From Thermoleophilia bacterium (GTDB taxonomy: Bacteria; Actinomycetota; Thermoleophilia; Gaiellales; JAICJC01), in assembly GCA_025928435.1 (NCBI GenBank), contig JAICJM010000141.1:1-10458 (forward strand): 10,458 nucleotides of DNA, read 5' to 3'. The position numbers were made by a program, and so were the translations under genes. The notes below the pieces were generated by a model, which did not search any database, was not told the origin of the DNA, and saw only the letters and a program-made list of their open reading frames with translations. Below are positions 1-6,705 of the stretch, in pieces (within the stretch, counting starts at the first letter, position 1; every line of letters begins with the position of its first letter).

Positions 1-195
1 GACGGGCGCCGCGACAGCCGGCCGCACGGCCGGGCGCGGCGCCAGCCGGCGCGACGACTCCAGCCGCTTCGGCCGCCGCCGCTCGGCGACGTTCTCGGCC
101 AGGCGGCGGTCGGAGGCCCGGCGCAGACGGCGGCGCCGGCGCAGCCGGTCACCCAGCCAGCCCCCGGCGCGGCGCGTGGCGGCGCTCGGCGACAT
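1..195 (-). CDS. Arg-rich protein of the eCIS operon, N-terminal 65 residues only
   Basis: This frame opens with ATG three bases after the DUF6760 stop, and GGGAGGAG lies about 10 nt upstream of the ATG, so the start is well supported. It stays open to the left edge of the window. The visible 65 residues begin MSPSAATRRAGGWLGDRL and continue as a highly basic, low-complexity segment dominated by Arg, Ala, Leu and Pro, with no recognisable domain, signal peptide or membrane segment. By position it is the next gene in the contractile injection operon, where baseplate, LysM or hub components usually follow DUF6760. I do not recognise the family. The basic N-terminus could be a disordered leader of a larger protein. 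The coding call rests on spacing, the ribosome binding site and the open frame. Confidence 0.55.
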   Translation of the reverse strand, partial: MSPSAATRRAGGWLGDRLRRRRRLRRASDRRLAENVAERRRPKRLESSRRLAPRPAVRPAVAAPV

Positions 196-198
196 GGG

Positions 199-360
199 TC
201 AGTACTCCTCCCCCCGGCCCCACGCGAACGACTGCGCCAGCTCCAGGAACCGGCGCCGGTCGCGGTGCTCGAGGTCGAGGATCGTGTCGAGCTGCCAGTG
301 GAAGTGGCCTGCGAGTTCGGCCGTCTCCGAGACCAGCGTGTCAGGAGACGGCCGCATCAT
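199..360 (-). CDS. DUF6760-type eCIS micro-protein (53 aa)
   Basis: This is a 53-residue protein (MMRPSPDTLVSETAEL... ending GRGEEY). Its core, GHFHWQLDTILDLEHRDRRR, matches my memory of the DUF6760 pattern: an HFHW motif followed by an (I/L)xxLEHxDRRR helix. DUF6760 proteins are small and occur almost only in contractile injection gene clusters, between the tail-assembly protein and the baseplate genes. Their role is unproven, probably in assembly or the baseplate. The frame is open further upstream to 417, but the ATG at 360 overlaps the previous gene's TGA as ATGA, the normal translational-coupling arrangement, and the extra N-terminal residues would be an Arg-rich shadow of the neighbour. 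A second ATG follows immediately at 357, so the start is uncertain by one codon. Confidence 0.75.
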   Translation of the reverse strand: MMRPSPDTLVSETAELAGHFHWQLDTILDLEHRDRRRFLELAQSFAWGRGEEY

Positions 361-755
361 TCCCCCGATGCGACGTCCTCGATCTGGCTCAGGTCGACCT
401 CGAACTCGACGCCGCACGACGGGCAGTCGACCCGGCCGGCCGCCTCGCTGTCCGAGTTGATGCGCTCGTACAGCCGCTGCAGGTGGTCGAAGTCGGCCGC
501 GTACAGGCCCTCGACGAGCTCCGGCGTGATCGCCGTCTCATCGCCGATGCGCATGATGACGCGCGAGAGCAGGAGCACCGTCAGGTACGCCTCGTTCTCG
601 CGCACCGCCGGATCGCGCAGTGGCTCGAGCTCGTCCCGCGCCGTGGCGAGGCGCATGACGCCGTCACGGTGCACGGCGCCCGACGCGTCCACGTAGCCGC
701 GCGGCAGCGTGAACGCGTACTGGGTGCGCAGCGTGGGTGGTGCGGAGACCGCCAT
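357..755 (-). CDS. eCIS/phage tail assembly protein, Mu gp41 / T4 baseplate-like, with CPxCG knuckle
   Basis: This is a 132-residue cytosolic protein. Residues about 15-100 follow the pattern of small tail-assembly proteins found downstream of the tube gene in phages and eCIS: FTLPRGYVD near 15-23, a MRLATARDE segment at 34-42, then helices with LLLSRVIMRIG (61-71), a threonine-proline helix start, and LYERIN (95-100). The C-terminus has a CPSCG pair (111-115) followed by FEVDL. Only one CxxC pair is present, so a zinc site would need a partner or a dimer. The gene starts directly after the tube stop (TAG then ATG, no spacer) and ends in an ATGA overlap with the DUF6760 gene, so all three are probably translated together. 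Known relatives are thought to act as tail or baseplate assembly factors. The exact role here is inferred. Confidence 0.7.
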   Translation of the reverse strand: MAVSAPPTLRTQYAFTLPRGYVDASGAVHRDGVMRLATARDELEPLRDPAVRENEAYLTVLLLSRVIMRIGDETAITPELVEGLYAADFDHLQRLYERINSDSEAAGRVDCPSCGVEFEVDLSQIEDVASGE

Positions 756-1196
756 CTACATCCGCTCCAGTCCCTCGTGGCAGATGTGGACCTCCTCGAG
801 CGCGACCTCGTTGCCCGAGGCGTTCAGGGCGCTGCCCGTGTACTTGACCGGCCAGCCCTGGTCGAACTTCCAGGTGGCGATGGTCTTGCCGGTGTAGTCG
901 ATCAGGGCGATGTTGCCGTCGACGCGGGCGTTGTCGGGCCCCTCCTGGATGACGGTCTGGCGCCACTTCCACACGTCGAGGCTCTCGTCGACGCCGCGCT
1001 TGAGCACGATGTGCGACCACACCGTCGCCCCCGGCACCCGGCGGATGGTCGGGCGGCCGTTCTCGTCGACCGAGTGCTGCTCGATCACCGTCGTCTCGGA
1101 GTCGAGGCCGGTGCACTCGCGGAACATGCCCACGCCCTCGTGCCCGCCCAGGTCGAGGCGGAAGTGGGACGCGGGTCGTGGCTGCTTGGATGGCAT
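756..1196 (-). CDS. eCIS inner tube protein (T4 gp19 / Pvc1-like)
   Basis: This is a 146-residue protein of the T4 gp19 tail-tube family, which stacks as hexameric rings to form the inner tube driven outward when the sheath contracts. Recognisable parts are the N-terminal HFRLDLGG strand (11-18), the FRECTGLDSE segment (25-34), the strand IVLKRGVD (63-70) followed by LDVWKW (73-78), and the C-terminal VALEEVHICHEGLER strand-helix (131-145) typical of this family. Length matches the usual 140-160 residues. The ATG at 1196 has AGGAGG 10 nt upstream, inside the 18-nt gap after the sheath stop. Sheath-then-tube order is the canonical eCIS and phage arrangement. Only one tube gene is visible. Many eCIS encode additional tube or tube-initiator paralogues, which may lie outside the window. 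Confidence 0.9.
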   Translation of the reverse strand: MPSKQPRPASHFRLDLGGHEGVGMFRECTGLDSETTVIEQHSVDENGRPTIRRVPGATVWSHIVLKRGVDESLDVWKWRQTVIQEGPDNARVDGNIALIDYTGKTIATWKFDQGWPVKYTGSALNASGNEVALEEVHICHEGLERM

Positions 1197-1214
1197 GTGA
1201 GTCTTCCCTCCTGG

Positions 1215-2762
1215 TTACGAGATCTCCGCCGCACCGGCCGTGTACTGGCTGATGCGGAAGATGACGAATTCCGCGGGCTTGACCGGCGATATGCCGATCT
1301 CCATGACCACCTGGCCGGCGTCGATCACGTCCGGCGGATTGGTCTCCTCGTCGCACTTGACGTAGAACGCCTCGTCCGGGGTCGCCCCGAACAGCGCGCC
1401 CTCGCGCCACGTCCGGGTGAGGAAGCTCGACACGGCGATGCGCAGGCGGATCCAGAGGCGCTCGTCGTTGGGCTCGAACACCGCCCACTGCGTGCCCTCC
1501 ATGATCGACTCGGACACGTAGTTGAACAGCCGGCGCACGTTCAGGTAGCGCCACTCCGGGTCGCTCGAGAGGGTGCGCGCGCCCCATACGCGGATGCCGC
1601 GGCCCGGGAACGCGCGGATGCAGTTGATGCCGCGCTGGTTCAGGCCGCCCTGCTCCTCGTGGGTGATCTGGAACGCGAGCCCGTTCACGCCCAGCACGAC
1701 CTCGTTGGCAGGCGCCTTGTGCACGCCGCGGGTGTTGTCCGTGCGGGCCCACACGCCGGCCATGTGGCCCGACGGCGGCACCATGATCGGGCGCCGCGAG
1801 AGCGGATCCATCACCTCGAGCCACGGGTAGTAGAGCGTCGCGAACTTCGAGTCGTAGCCCGCCGTCGACATGCGCCACTCGAGCACGTCCTGCGGCAGCA
1901 GGTCGGGGGGCGGGTCCAGGATCGCGATCCGGTCCTTGGCGCCCTCGGCGTGAGCCAGCATCTTGCCCTGGATGTCGCGGAACATCGCCTCGTCGCCGTT
2001 CTCGGAGATCGTCGCCAGGTCGGGGATGCACAGCATCGTGATCTCGTCCACGGCCGCCAGCCCGCCCAGGCCACGGCGATGGGCGACGTCGCCCTCGAAC
2101 TCGGTCGCCGAGACGGCCACCGGCTCGGCCGCGGGAACGCTCAGCGTGTAGGTGCCCTCGCGCGGCGCGACGTCGGCGCCGCCGCCGACGTCCTCGAGCG
2201 TGACGAGCGCGGAGCCCGCGTTCACCTTCGTGACCACGTTGTTGCGGCCCTTCTTGAGCGAGAGGCCGTCGAACTCCTCGCGCTGGGGGCCGGCCGTGAC
2301 CACGACGCGGTAGGTGGCCTGGTCGGCCTTGCCCTCCTCGCCGTCCCCGCTCAACGGCTCGGGCGTGATCTCGATCGAGACCGGGTCGGCGACGCCCTCC
2401 TTGGCGGTCGCCCGCAGGAGCTCGCCGTCACCGGTCGCCGCGGGCAGCGCGGCCTGGGCCTTCTGGTCGCCGTCACCGGCCCCGACGCGCACGATCCAGC
2501 ACACGCCGCCGCCGTTCTGGAAGTACCCGTACACGGAGTGGGCCAGGTAGGCGCCGGGCATGAACGGGCCGTTCTCGGGCTCGGTCGGGTCGCCGTACAG
2601 CTTGGCGAACTGTGTCCAGTTCGAGATCCGCATCGGCCGGTTCACCGGGCCGCCCGGAGCGAGGCCGACGAACGCCGCGACCGACGTCCCCACGCCCTCG
2701 ATCGGCTTCGACTGGGACGGGATCTCCTCGACGTAGACGCCGGGGGTCAGGTAGCTGGGCAT
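1215..2762 (-). CDS. contractile tail sheath protein of an eCIS
   Basis: This 515-residue protein polymerises around the tube and contracts to power injection. The N-terminus carries PGVYVEEIPS (7-16), a very conserved sheath start whose strand interlocks with neighbouring subunits, then GVGTSVAAFVG (23-33) and YFQNGGGVCWIVRV (80-93). Residues about 100-230 are a variable surface-exposed insertion rich in Asp, Glu and Gly. The conserved C-terminal half includes YYPWLEV (311-317), VPPSGHMAGVWARTDNTRGV (328-347), IRAFPGRGIRVWGARTL (382-398), the helix RRLFNYVSESIMEGTQW (410-426) and ISPVKPAEFVIFRI (491-504), the closing handshake strand. All parts are present and the frame is unbroken. The ATG at 2762 is preceded by GAAGGAAGG, which overlaps the end of the upstream receiver gene. 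The class (eCIS rather than phage) is inferred from the Pvc16 and DUF6760 neighbours and the absence of head genes in view. Confidence 0.95.
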   Translation of the reverse strand: MPSYLTPGVYVEEIPSQSKPIEGVGTSVAAFVGLAPGGPVNRPMRISNWTQFAKLYGDPTEPENGPFMPGAYLAHSVYGYFQNGGGVCWIVRVGAGDGDQKAQAALPAATGDGELLRATAKEGVADPVSIEITPEPLSGDGEEGKADQATYRVVVTAGPQREEFDGLSLKKGRNNVVTKVNAGSALVTLEDVGGGADVAPREGTYTLSVPAAEPVAVSATEFEGDVAHRRGLGGLAAVDEITMLCIPDLATISENGDEAMFRDIQGKMLAHAEGAKDRIAILDPPPDLLPQDVLEWRMSTAGYDSKFATLYYPWLEVMDPLSRRPIMVPPSGHMAGVWARTDNTRGVHKAPANEVVLGVNGLAFQITHEEQGGLNQRGINCIRAFPGRGIRVWGARTLSSDPEWRYLNVRRLFNYVSESIMEGTQWAVFEPNDERLWIRLRIAVSSFLTRTWREGALFGATPDEAFYVKCDEETNPPDVIDAGQVVMEIGISPVKPAEFVIFRISQYTAGAAEIS

Positions 2763-2769
2763 CGATCTG

Positions 2770-3141
2770 TCACCTTCCTTCGTTCACACGCAGCTCGTTG
2801 AGCAGGGCACGGGACGGGGACACGGCAACGCGGCGCGGCTCGGCGCCATCCCCGTCGAGGATCTCCATCTCTCCCTCGTCGCGCGGCCACAGGATCACCT
2901 TCGTGCCCGGCGCCGCCTCGCGGGCCTGGCCGCCGATCTGGCGGGCGAACCGGGAGCTCCCGTCCAGCAGCAGCACGTCGGGCCTGATCCGCCGCACCCG
3001 GTCGACGATGTCCGGGGCGGCGCCGTTGGCGACGACCACGTCCACGCCGCCGCCCGTGAGCACGTCGGTCATCCCGACGAGCGCGACCGGCTCCAGGTTC
3101 GCGAGCAGGACGCACGGGGGGCGGGACGGGGCGTCGGCCAC
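2770..3141 (-). CDS. degenerate receiver-domain (pseudo-receiver) protein, no output domain
   Basis: This is a protein of about 123 residues with the alternating strand-helix plan of a response-regulator receiver: strand VLLANLEPVALVGM (11-24) where a normal receiver has an acidic pair, a VDVVVANG strand (33-40), RRIRPDVLLLDGSS (50-63) carrying the likely phospho-acceptor Asp60, and GTKVILWP (79-86). The conserved Thr/Ser after strand 4 is replaced by Trp, and no Lys follows in the last strand (RRVAVSPS), so classical phosphorylation switching looks unlikely. There is no helix-turn-helix or other output domain. The frame has no ATG early enough. GTG at 3141 is the best start but lacks a clear Shine-Dalgarno. 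The stop lies 7 nt before the sheath ATG and the gene's last codons contain the sheath ribosome binding site, so co-expression is likely. Function is unknown; regulatory or structural roles are both possible. Confidence 0.65.
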   Translation of the reverse strand: MADAPSRPPCVLLANLEPVALVGMTDVLTGGGVDVVVANGAAPDIVDRVRRIRPDVLLLDGSSRFARQIGGQAREAAPGTKVILWPRDEGEMEILDGDGAEPRRVAVSPSRALLNELRVNEGR

Positions 3142-3233
3142 GGGGCGGGAGTGTGCCGCCGCGGCGTGCGCCTCACCAGGGGATCTCGGGCAACGCTTGA
3201 GGCAGGCCGCGTGCCCGTCCGGGCAGGAGAATC

Positions 3234-3266
3234 GGGGACTGTCCCCGCCCAGCGGGGACAGTCCCC
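3234..3266. repeat. perfect nested palindrome, REP-like
   Basis: Two 14-nt arms (GGGGACTGTCCCCG at 3234-3247 and its exact reverse complement at 3253-3266) flank a 5-nt loop, CCCAG. Each arm is itself almost palindromic (GGGGAC, one base, GTCCCC), so the element contains four GGGGAC half-sites and can fold as one long stem or two small ones. It lies 12 nt after the stop of the Pvc16-like gene and about 90 nt before the receiver gene. No T-tract follows on either strand, so it is not a standard intrinsic terminator. It could stabilise the upstream mRNA end or be a dispersed REP-type element. Confidence 0.8.
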
Positions 3267-3278
3267 ACCTGCGCCTGT

Positions 3279-4142
3279 CTACCCGAGCTTCAGCTCGATC
3301 GGTCCGCCGGGCACCGTCGCCTCGGCCTCGGCCTCGGCGCCGTCGGCCGCCCGCACCTGGAGCCGCTGACCGCCGGCCCGCACCGGGCCGACGCTGAACC
3401 GGCCTTCGGCGTCCGTGACGGCGAACCCGCCCGTCTCGGGCAGGACGACCCACGCCCCGGCCGCCGGCTCGCCCGCCTTCGTGCGCACGGTGCCGGCGAC
3501 GCGGTGCAGCTCCTCGATGCCCGCCGCCGGGCGGTCGCGCAGGCCCATGCGCACGGTCTGGGTGCGCACGAGCGGGGCCTGCTCCATGGCGCGGGCCGGC
3601 CGGCACCACACGCCGACGCCGAAGTCGACGGACGCCTTGTGGCCGGCGCCGAGCGACGACCAGAACGCCGGGCCGTGGCCCTCGCCCGGAGGCTGGGCGA
3701 CGCGCACCGTCAGCTCGTGGTGGTAGGCCTCGTCCTCGGCCAGGGCGCCGGTGCGCACGTCGTCGGGCAGGGCGGGATGGGCATACGCGACGGCGAGCGC
3801 CGCCGACAGCAGCCCGTGCTCCTCCTCGGCCGTTTTCGCCCAGGCGGTGATGACGTAGGAGACGTCGATGCGCACGGGCGGGGGCCGCTCGACGGTGCGA
3901 CCGTTCACATGCGCCTGGTCCCACTCCACCCGCCGCTCGGTCTGCGACTCCTTGACGTCGTACAGGTACAGGTCGAGCGCGGGGCCGGAGAGGCCCTCGG
4001 CCCACGCAGCAGTGGGCGCATCGAACGACACGGTCGCGCCGGTCCCGAGCTCGCGCTCGAAGAGCGCCCGAACCGCCGCGTCGAGGTCGCCGAGCACGGT
4101 GTGCAGTCCGCCCGTGGTTGCGATGGCGCCCACGGCGGACAC
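3279..4142 (-). CDS. Pvc16-like eCIS cap protein (DUF4255) with C-terminal carboxypeptidase-regulatory-like domain
   Basis: This is a 287-residue protein. Residues about 10-205 match the DUF4255/Pvc16 N-terminal fold: a helix (LGDLDAAVRALFERELG, 17-33), VSFDAPTAAW (38-47), then the hallmark LDLYLYDVKESQTERR (57-71), RIDVSYVITAWAKTAEEEHGLL (from 91) and ALPDDVRTG (124-132). Pvc16 and Afp16 proteins cap the distal end of the tube and sheath and set assembly length. Residues about 215-287 (VAGTVRTKAGEPAAGAWVVL, VTDAEGRFSVGPVRAGGQRL) form a beta-sandwich repeat of the carboxypeptidase-regulatory or peptidase-associated type, a plausible surface decoration of the cap. The start is GTG at 4142, with GAAGGG about 12 nt upstream; a GTG three codons in is an alternative. 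It is the first gene of the visible eCIS operon, separated from the rest by about 137 nt and a palindrome. Confidence 0.85.
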   Translation of the reverse strand: MSAVGAIATTGGLHTVLGDLDAAVRALFERELGTGATVSFDAPTAAWAEGLSGPALDLYLYDVKESQTERRVEWDQAHVNGRTVERPPPVRIDVSYVITAWAKTAEEEHGLLSAALAVAYAHPALPDDVRTGALAEDEAYHHELTVRVAQPPGEGHGPAFWSSLGAGHKASVDFGVGVWCRPARAMEQAPLVRTQTVRMGLRDRPAAGIEELHRVAGTVRTKAGEPAAGAWVVLPETGGFAVTDAEGRFSVGPVRAGGQRLQVRAADGAEAEAEATVPGGPIELKLG

Positions 4143-4193
4143 GGTACCGCAGCCCTTCGGTGTGCGAACGGGCAGACCAACGGGCCGGCCGCG

Positions 4194-4207
4194 TGCCCCC
4201 TGGGGCA
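4194..4207 (-). terminator. short GC hairpin after the PLP-enzyme gene
   Basis: TGCCCC (4194-4199) and GGGGCA (4202-4207) form a 6-bp stem with a 2-nt gap, 11 nt beyond the stop of the aldolase-like gene in the 75-nt gap before the eCIS cap gene. There is no T-run after it, so it is at most a weak or Rho-assisted terminator. Such stems arise often by chance in sequence this GC-rich. Confidence 0.25.
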
Positions 4208-4217
4208 GCGCCGCGCG

Positions 4218-5366
4218 CTATCTGGTGGTGCCGCGTGCCCGGATGGGCCAGACCGTCTCGACCACGCCGTCGCGCACGCCGACCAGCTGGTCGGCGAGGT
4301 TCACCGCGGTGCAGACGTGGTAGGGCATGAACCGCAGCTTCTGGCCCACCTCGACCGAGACGCCGGCGCCCAGCTGCACCATGCCGTGCTCCTCGGTCGC
4401 GCGCATCACGGTCGCGTCGGCGTCCACGCAGTCCGAGATCCCGCCTCCGCCGGCGACGGCGTCGACGACCCCCCGGTCGCCGCTGAAGGTCTTCGAGCCG
4501 GCGTCCACCGTCGTCCACCCCGCCCTGCGGGTGCTGACGACGGTCGCCAGGATCGAGAGCGCGACGTCCTCGGGCCGGGCCGACCCGGCGGCGACCTGCA
4601 TCGCGTCGGAGAAGACGTAGGTACCGGCGCGCACCTCGGTCACGCCCGGAACCTCCGCAACGCCGAGCCCGGTCACGGATCCCCCCGCGGTCACGTTCGG
4701 CGTCGGGTGGCCGTCGGCGCGCAGGCGCTCGGCCAGCGCCACCAGGGTCGCGCCCTCCTCGTGGCCGGCCTCGGCGTTCGTCATCCGCCCGAGCCGCTCG
4801 CCGAACTTCCCCCGGTGGGTGGTGACACCGTCGAGCTCGATCCCCGGCAGCGCGTCGATCGCGCAGGCGAAGGCCTCGATCGCGGCATAGTCCGACGGGT
4901 CGAGGCCGACCCGGTTCAGCCCCGTGTCGATCTCGATCTGCACCCGGATCTCGACGCCAGCGGCGACCGCCGCGGCGGAGAGGCCAAGGGCCTGGTGCTC
5001 GCTGTCCACGTTCACGGTCAGCCGCGCGTCCGCCGCGATCCGGGCCAGCCGGGCCCACTTGTCCGCGCCCACGGTCGGGTAGGCGATCACGATATCGTCG
5101 CAGCCCGCGGCCGCGAACACCTCGGCCTCCGTCGGCTTCGCCGAGGCGATGCCGCACGCGCCGGCAGCCAGCTGCCGGGCCGCGATCTCCGGGGTCTTGT
5201 GGGTCTTGATGTGCGGCCGGAGGCGCACCCCGTTGCGGTCGGCCATCGCCTGCCACGACGCGATGTTGCGCTCCATCCGGTCGAGGTCGACCAGCAGCGC
5301 CGGCGTGGGGACGTCGGAGACCGCCATCCCGGCCTCGACGTCGAGCGGCCGTGCCTCGGTGCTCAT
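4218..5366 (-). CDS. PLP fold-type III D-threonine aldolase / D-serine dehydratase-like enzyme
   Basis: This is a 382-residue soluble enzyme with an alanine-racemase-like PLP barrel. After the entry motif DVPTPALLVDLDRMERNI (18-35) comes RPHIKTHK (50-57), whose Lys54 is the expected PLP Schiff-base residue. Other family landmarks are IEIDTGLNRVG (144-154), the phosphate-binding TAGGSVTG (226-233), RAGTYVFSD (246-254), and near the end PYHVC (348-352), the His-x-Cys pair that binds metal in eukaryotic D-serine dehydratase. It should cleave D-threonine-type 3-hydroxy amino acids to glycine plus aldehyde or deaminate D-serine; the sequence alone does not settle which. The ATG at 5366 overlaps the transporter's TGA (ATGA), indicating coupled translation. 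The C-terminus ends normally and length fits the family. It is probably unrelated to the eCIS despite shared direction. Confidence 0.85.
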   Translation of the reverse strand: MSTEARPLDVEAGMAVSDVPTPALLVDLDRMERNIASWQAMADRNGVRLRPHIKTHKTPEIAARQLAAGACGIASAKPTEAEVFAAAGCDDIVIAYPTVGADKWARLARIAADARLTVNVDSEHQALGLSAAAVAAGVEIRVQIEIDTGLNRVGLDPSDYAAIEAFACAIDALPGIELDGVTTHRGKFGERLGRMTNAEAGHEEGATLVALAERLRADGHPTPNVTAGGSVTGLGVAEVPGVTEVRAGTYVFSDAMQVAAGSARPEDVALSILATVVSTRRAGWTTVDAGSKTFSGDRGVVDAVAGGGGISDCVDADATVMRATEEHGMVQLGAGVSVEVGQKLRFMPYHVCTAVNLADQLVGVRDGVVETVWPIRARGTTR

Positions 5367-6538
5367 GCCGATGAGCCTACTCCTGCCGTCCGGCGGACGG
5401 CGAGCCCGGACGCGAGCGCCGCGACGCCGACGACGACCGAGAAGACGTAGCCGGCGTCGACGAGCCCGATCGAGCGCTCGACGAGGCCGAAGGCGATCAC
5501 GGGCACCACCAGGCCGATGTAGAGCACCAGGAAGTAGGTCGAGGCCACCTGGCTGCGGCGGTCGGCCGGCGCGCGGCCGGTGAGGAGGCCCAGCCCGCCG
5601 CCGACGATCACGCCCTGGGCGACGCCCGCCACCACCCCGGCGGCGAACACCGCCACGACCGTCTCGAGGGCGAGCGAGAGGGCGAGCAGGCCGAGGCCGG
5701 CGGCGAGGGCGACGCACCCGGCCGGGAGCGCGACCGGCGGAGCGACGCGACGGGTGACGAACTGGCCGGCGACGGACGTGACGAACAGCGTTGCGAGCAG
5801 CGCGCCGCTCGCCGTCGGCGCGGTGATCCCGAGCACCTCGCCCAGCATCCCGGGGCCGACGGAGCCGAACACGCCGGAGACCCCGAACGCGGCCACGCCG
5901 GCCGTCGCCGCCGGAAGGAATACCGTCCGCACCTCGGACGGCGGGACGATCCCGGCGAAGTCGAACTCGACGCCGCGGCGCCGCACAGTCTCGGGCAGCC
6001 GCAGGTGGACGAGCAGGCCGGCGGCCAGCAGGATGAGCTCGACGACGTAGGTCGTGCGCAGCGGGTGGGGTGCGAACTGGGCCAGGATGCCCGCGTAGGC
6101 CGGGCCGAGCGCGAGCCCGCCCAGATTCGCGGCCACTGCAACCTTGGTCGCACGGTCGCGGTCCTCGTCCAGGTCGACCAGCCACGCGGTCGCCGTCCCG
6201 GTGTAGACGCCCGCGGTCAGGCCGATCAGGAACCGTCCGACGAGCAGCGCCCCAAGCCCCTGGGCGGCGATGAAGAACGCCATCGCCGCGACCGCGACGA
6301 CGAGGGCGCCCGCGAGCGGCGGCTTGCGGCCGATGTGGTCGGAGAGCCGGCCGGTGACGAGCAGCCCGCCCATGACGCCGACGCCGTACGCGGCGAAGAT
6401 GACGGTGATCTGGAGCGGCGAGAGCCCGAACGCCGACATGTACAGCGGGTAGATCGGCGTGGAGACGGTCGTCGCCGCCATCGCGACGGCGAAGATGGCC
6501 GCGAGAGCGAGGGTGGGAACGGTCGAGGAGCGGGGCAA
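5363..6538 (-). CDS. MFS transporter, 12 TM, drug/amino-acid exporter type
   Basis: This is a 391-residue membrane protein with about 12 hydrophobic segments. The first is LALAAIFAVAMAATTV (10-25). The MFS motif A, GRLSDHIGRKP (63-73), lies in the loop between TM2 and TM3, and a second half begins near VRTVFLPAATAGVAAF. Substrate cannot be read from sequence. The overall look is of small-molecule efflux/uptake MFS proteins, and coupling to the D-amino-acid enzyme (4-nt overlap) suggests a related amino acid or aldehyde, by inference only. The frame is open far upstream, but TM1 must be included and no ATG precedes it. TTG at 6538, giving MPRSSTVPTL, is the best start. It lies 12 nt after the stop of the 48-aa gene, with only a weak G-rich stretch as ribosome binding site. 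Confidence 0.8.
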   Translation of the reverse strand: MPRSSTVPTLALAAIFAVAMAATTVSTPIYPLYMSAFGLSPLQITVIFAAYGVGVMGGLLVTGRLSDHIGRKPPLAGALVVAVAAMAFFIAAQGLGALLVGRFLIGLTAGVYTGTATAWLVDLDEDRDRATKVAVAANLGGLALGPAYAGILAQFAPHPLRTTYVVELILLAAGLLVHLRLPETVRRRGVEFDFAGIVPPSEVRTVFLPAATAGVAAFGVSGVFGSVGPGMLGEVLGITAPTASGALLATLFVTSVAGQFVTRRVAPPVALPAGCVALAAGLGLLALSLALETVVAVFAAGVVAGVAQGVIVGGGLGLLTGRAPADRRSQVASTYFLVLYIGLVVPVIAFGLVERSIGLVDAGYVFSVVVGVAALASGLAVRRTAGVGSSA

Positions 6539-6549
6539 CCCGCCGGACG

Positions 6550-6696
6550 CTACCGGCGGGGGCGACGCGGGTCGGCCGGCTCGCGCACGCCCGGCACGCG
6601 GCGCGCGTCCTTGCCGACCTGGACGCCCGCGCGGCGGCCGCGGCGCGCGGCCCGCACGTTGAGCTTCGCGGCCTCGAGCTGTCTGCTGGACGCCAT
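6550..6696 (-). CDS. small basic protein (48 aa), first gene of the transporter unit
   Basis: This 48-residue frame starts with ATG and reads MASSRQLEAAKLNVRAARRG, then a basic tail rich in Arg, Gly and Pro ending RRPRR. The opening resembles a common class of actinobacterial mini-proteins that begin MAxxxQLEAAKxNVxKA, whose function is unknown to me. A GAGG sits very close to the ATG, so ribosome binding is not textbook. The stop is 12 nt before the transporter start, so it may be the leader gene of that operon. It faces the anti-sigma gene across a 56-bp divergent gap. A chance frame in GC-rich DNA is possible, but the patterned N-terminus argues against that. Confidence 0.5.
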   Translation of the reverse strand: MASSRQLEAAKLNVRAARRGRRAGVQVGKDARRVPGVREPADPRRPRR

Positions 6697-6705
6697 ACCT
6701 CACAG

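Noticed and set aside
199..417. 72-residue version of the DUF6760 protein starting at 417
   Set aside because: The extra residues are Arg-rich out-of-frame sequence of the upstream gene; ATG 360 gives the coupled ATGA start and the usual family length.
483..2801. Long plus-strand open frame (772 codons) across the tube and sheath genes
   Set aside because: It is antisense to genes with unmistakable family motifs; its translation is Arg/His/Asp/Val-rich with no domain, as expected from GC-rich third positions.
3212..3225. Small hairpin TGCCCG-TC-CGGGCA upstream of the receiver gene
   Set aside because: Only 6 bp with a 2-nt loop and no T-tract or operator context; such stems are expected by chance at this GC content.
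3234..3266. Nested palindrome as a standard intrinsic terminator of the cap gene
   Set aside because: No T-run on either strand, and the genes downstream share direction; recorded as a repeat instead.
3504..5450. Plus-strand open frame antisense to the cap and aldolase genes
   Set aside because: Low-complexity Arg/Gly/His/Asp translation, no motif, and both genes opposite it are clearly real.
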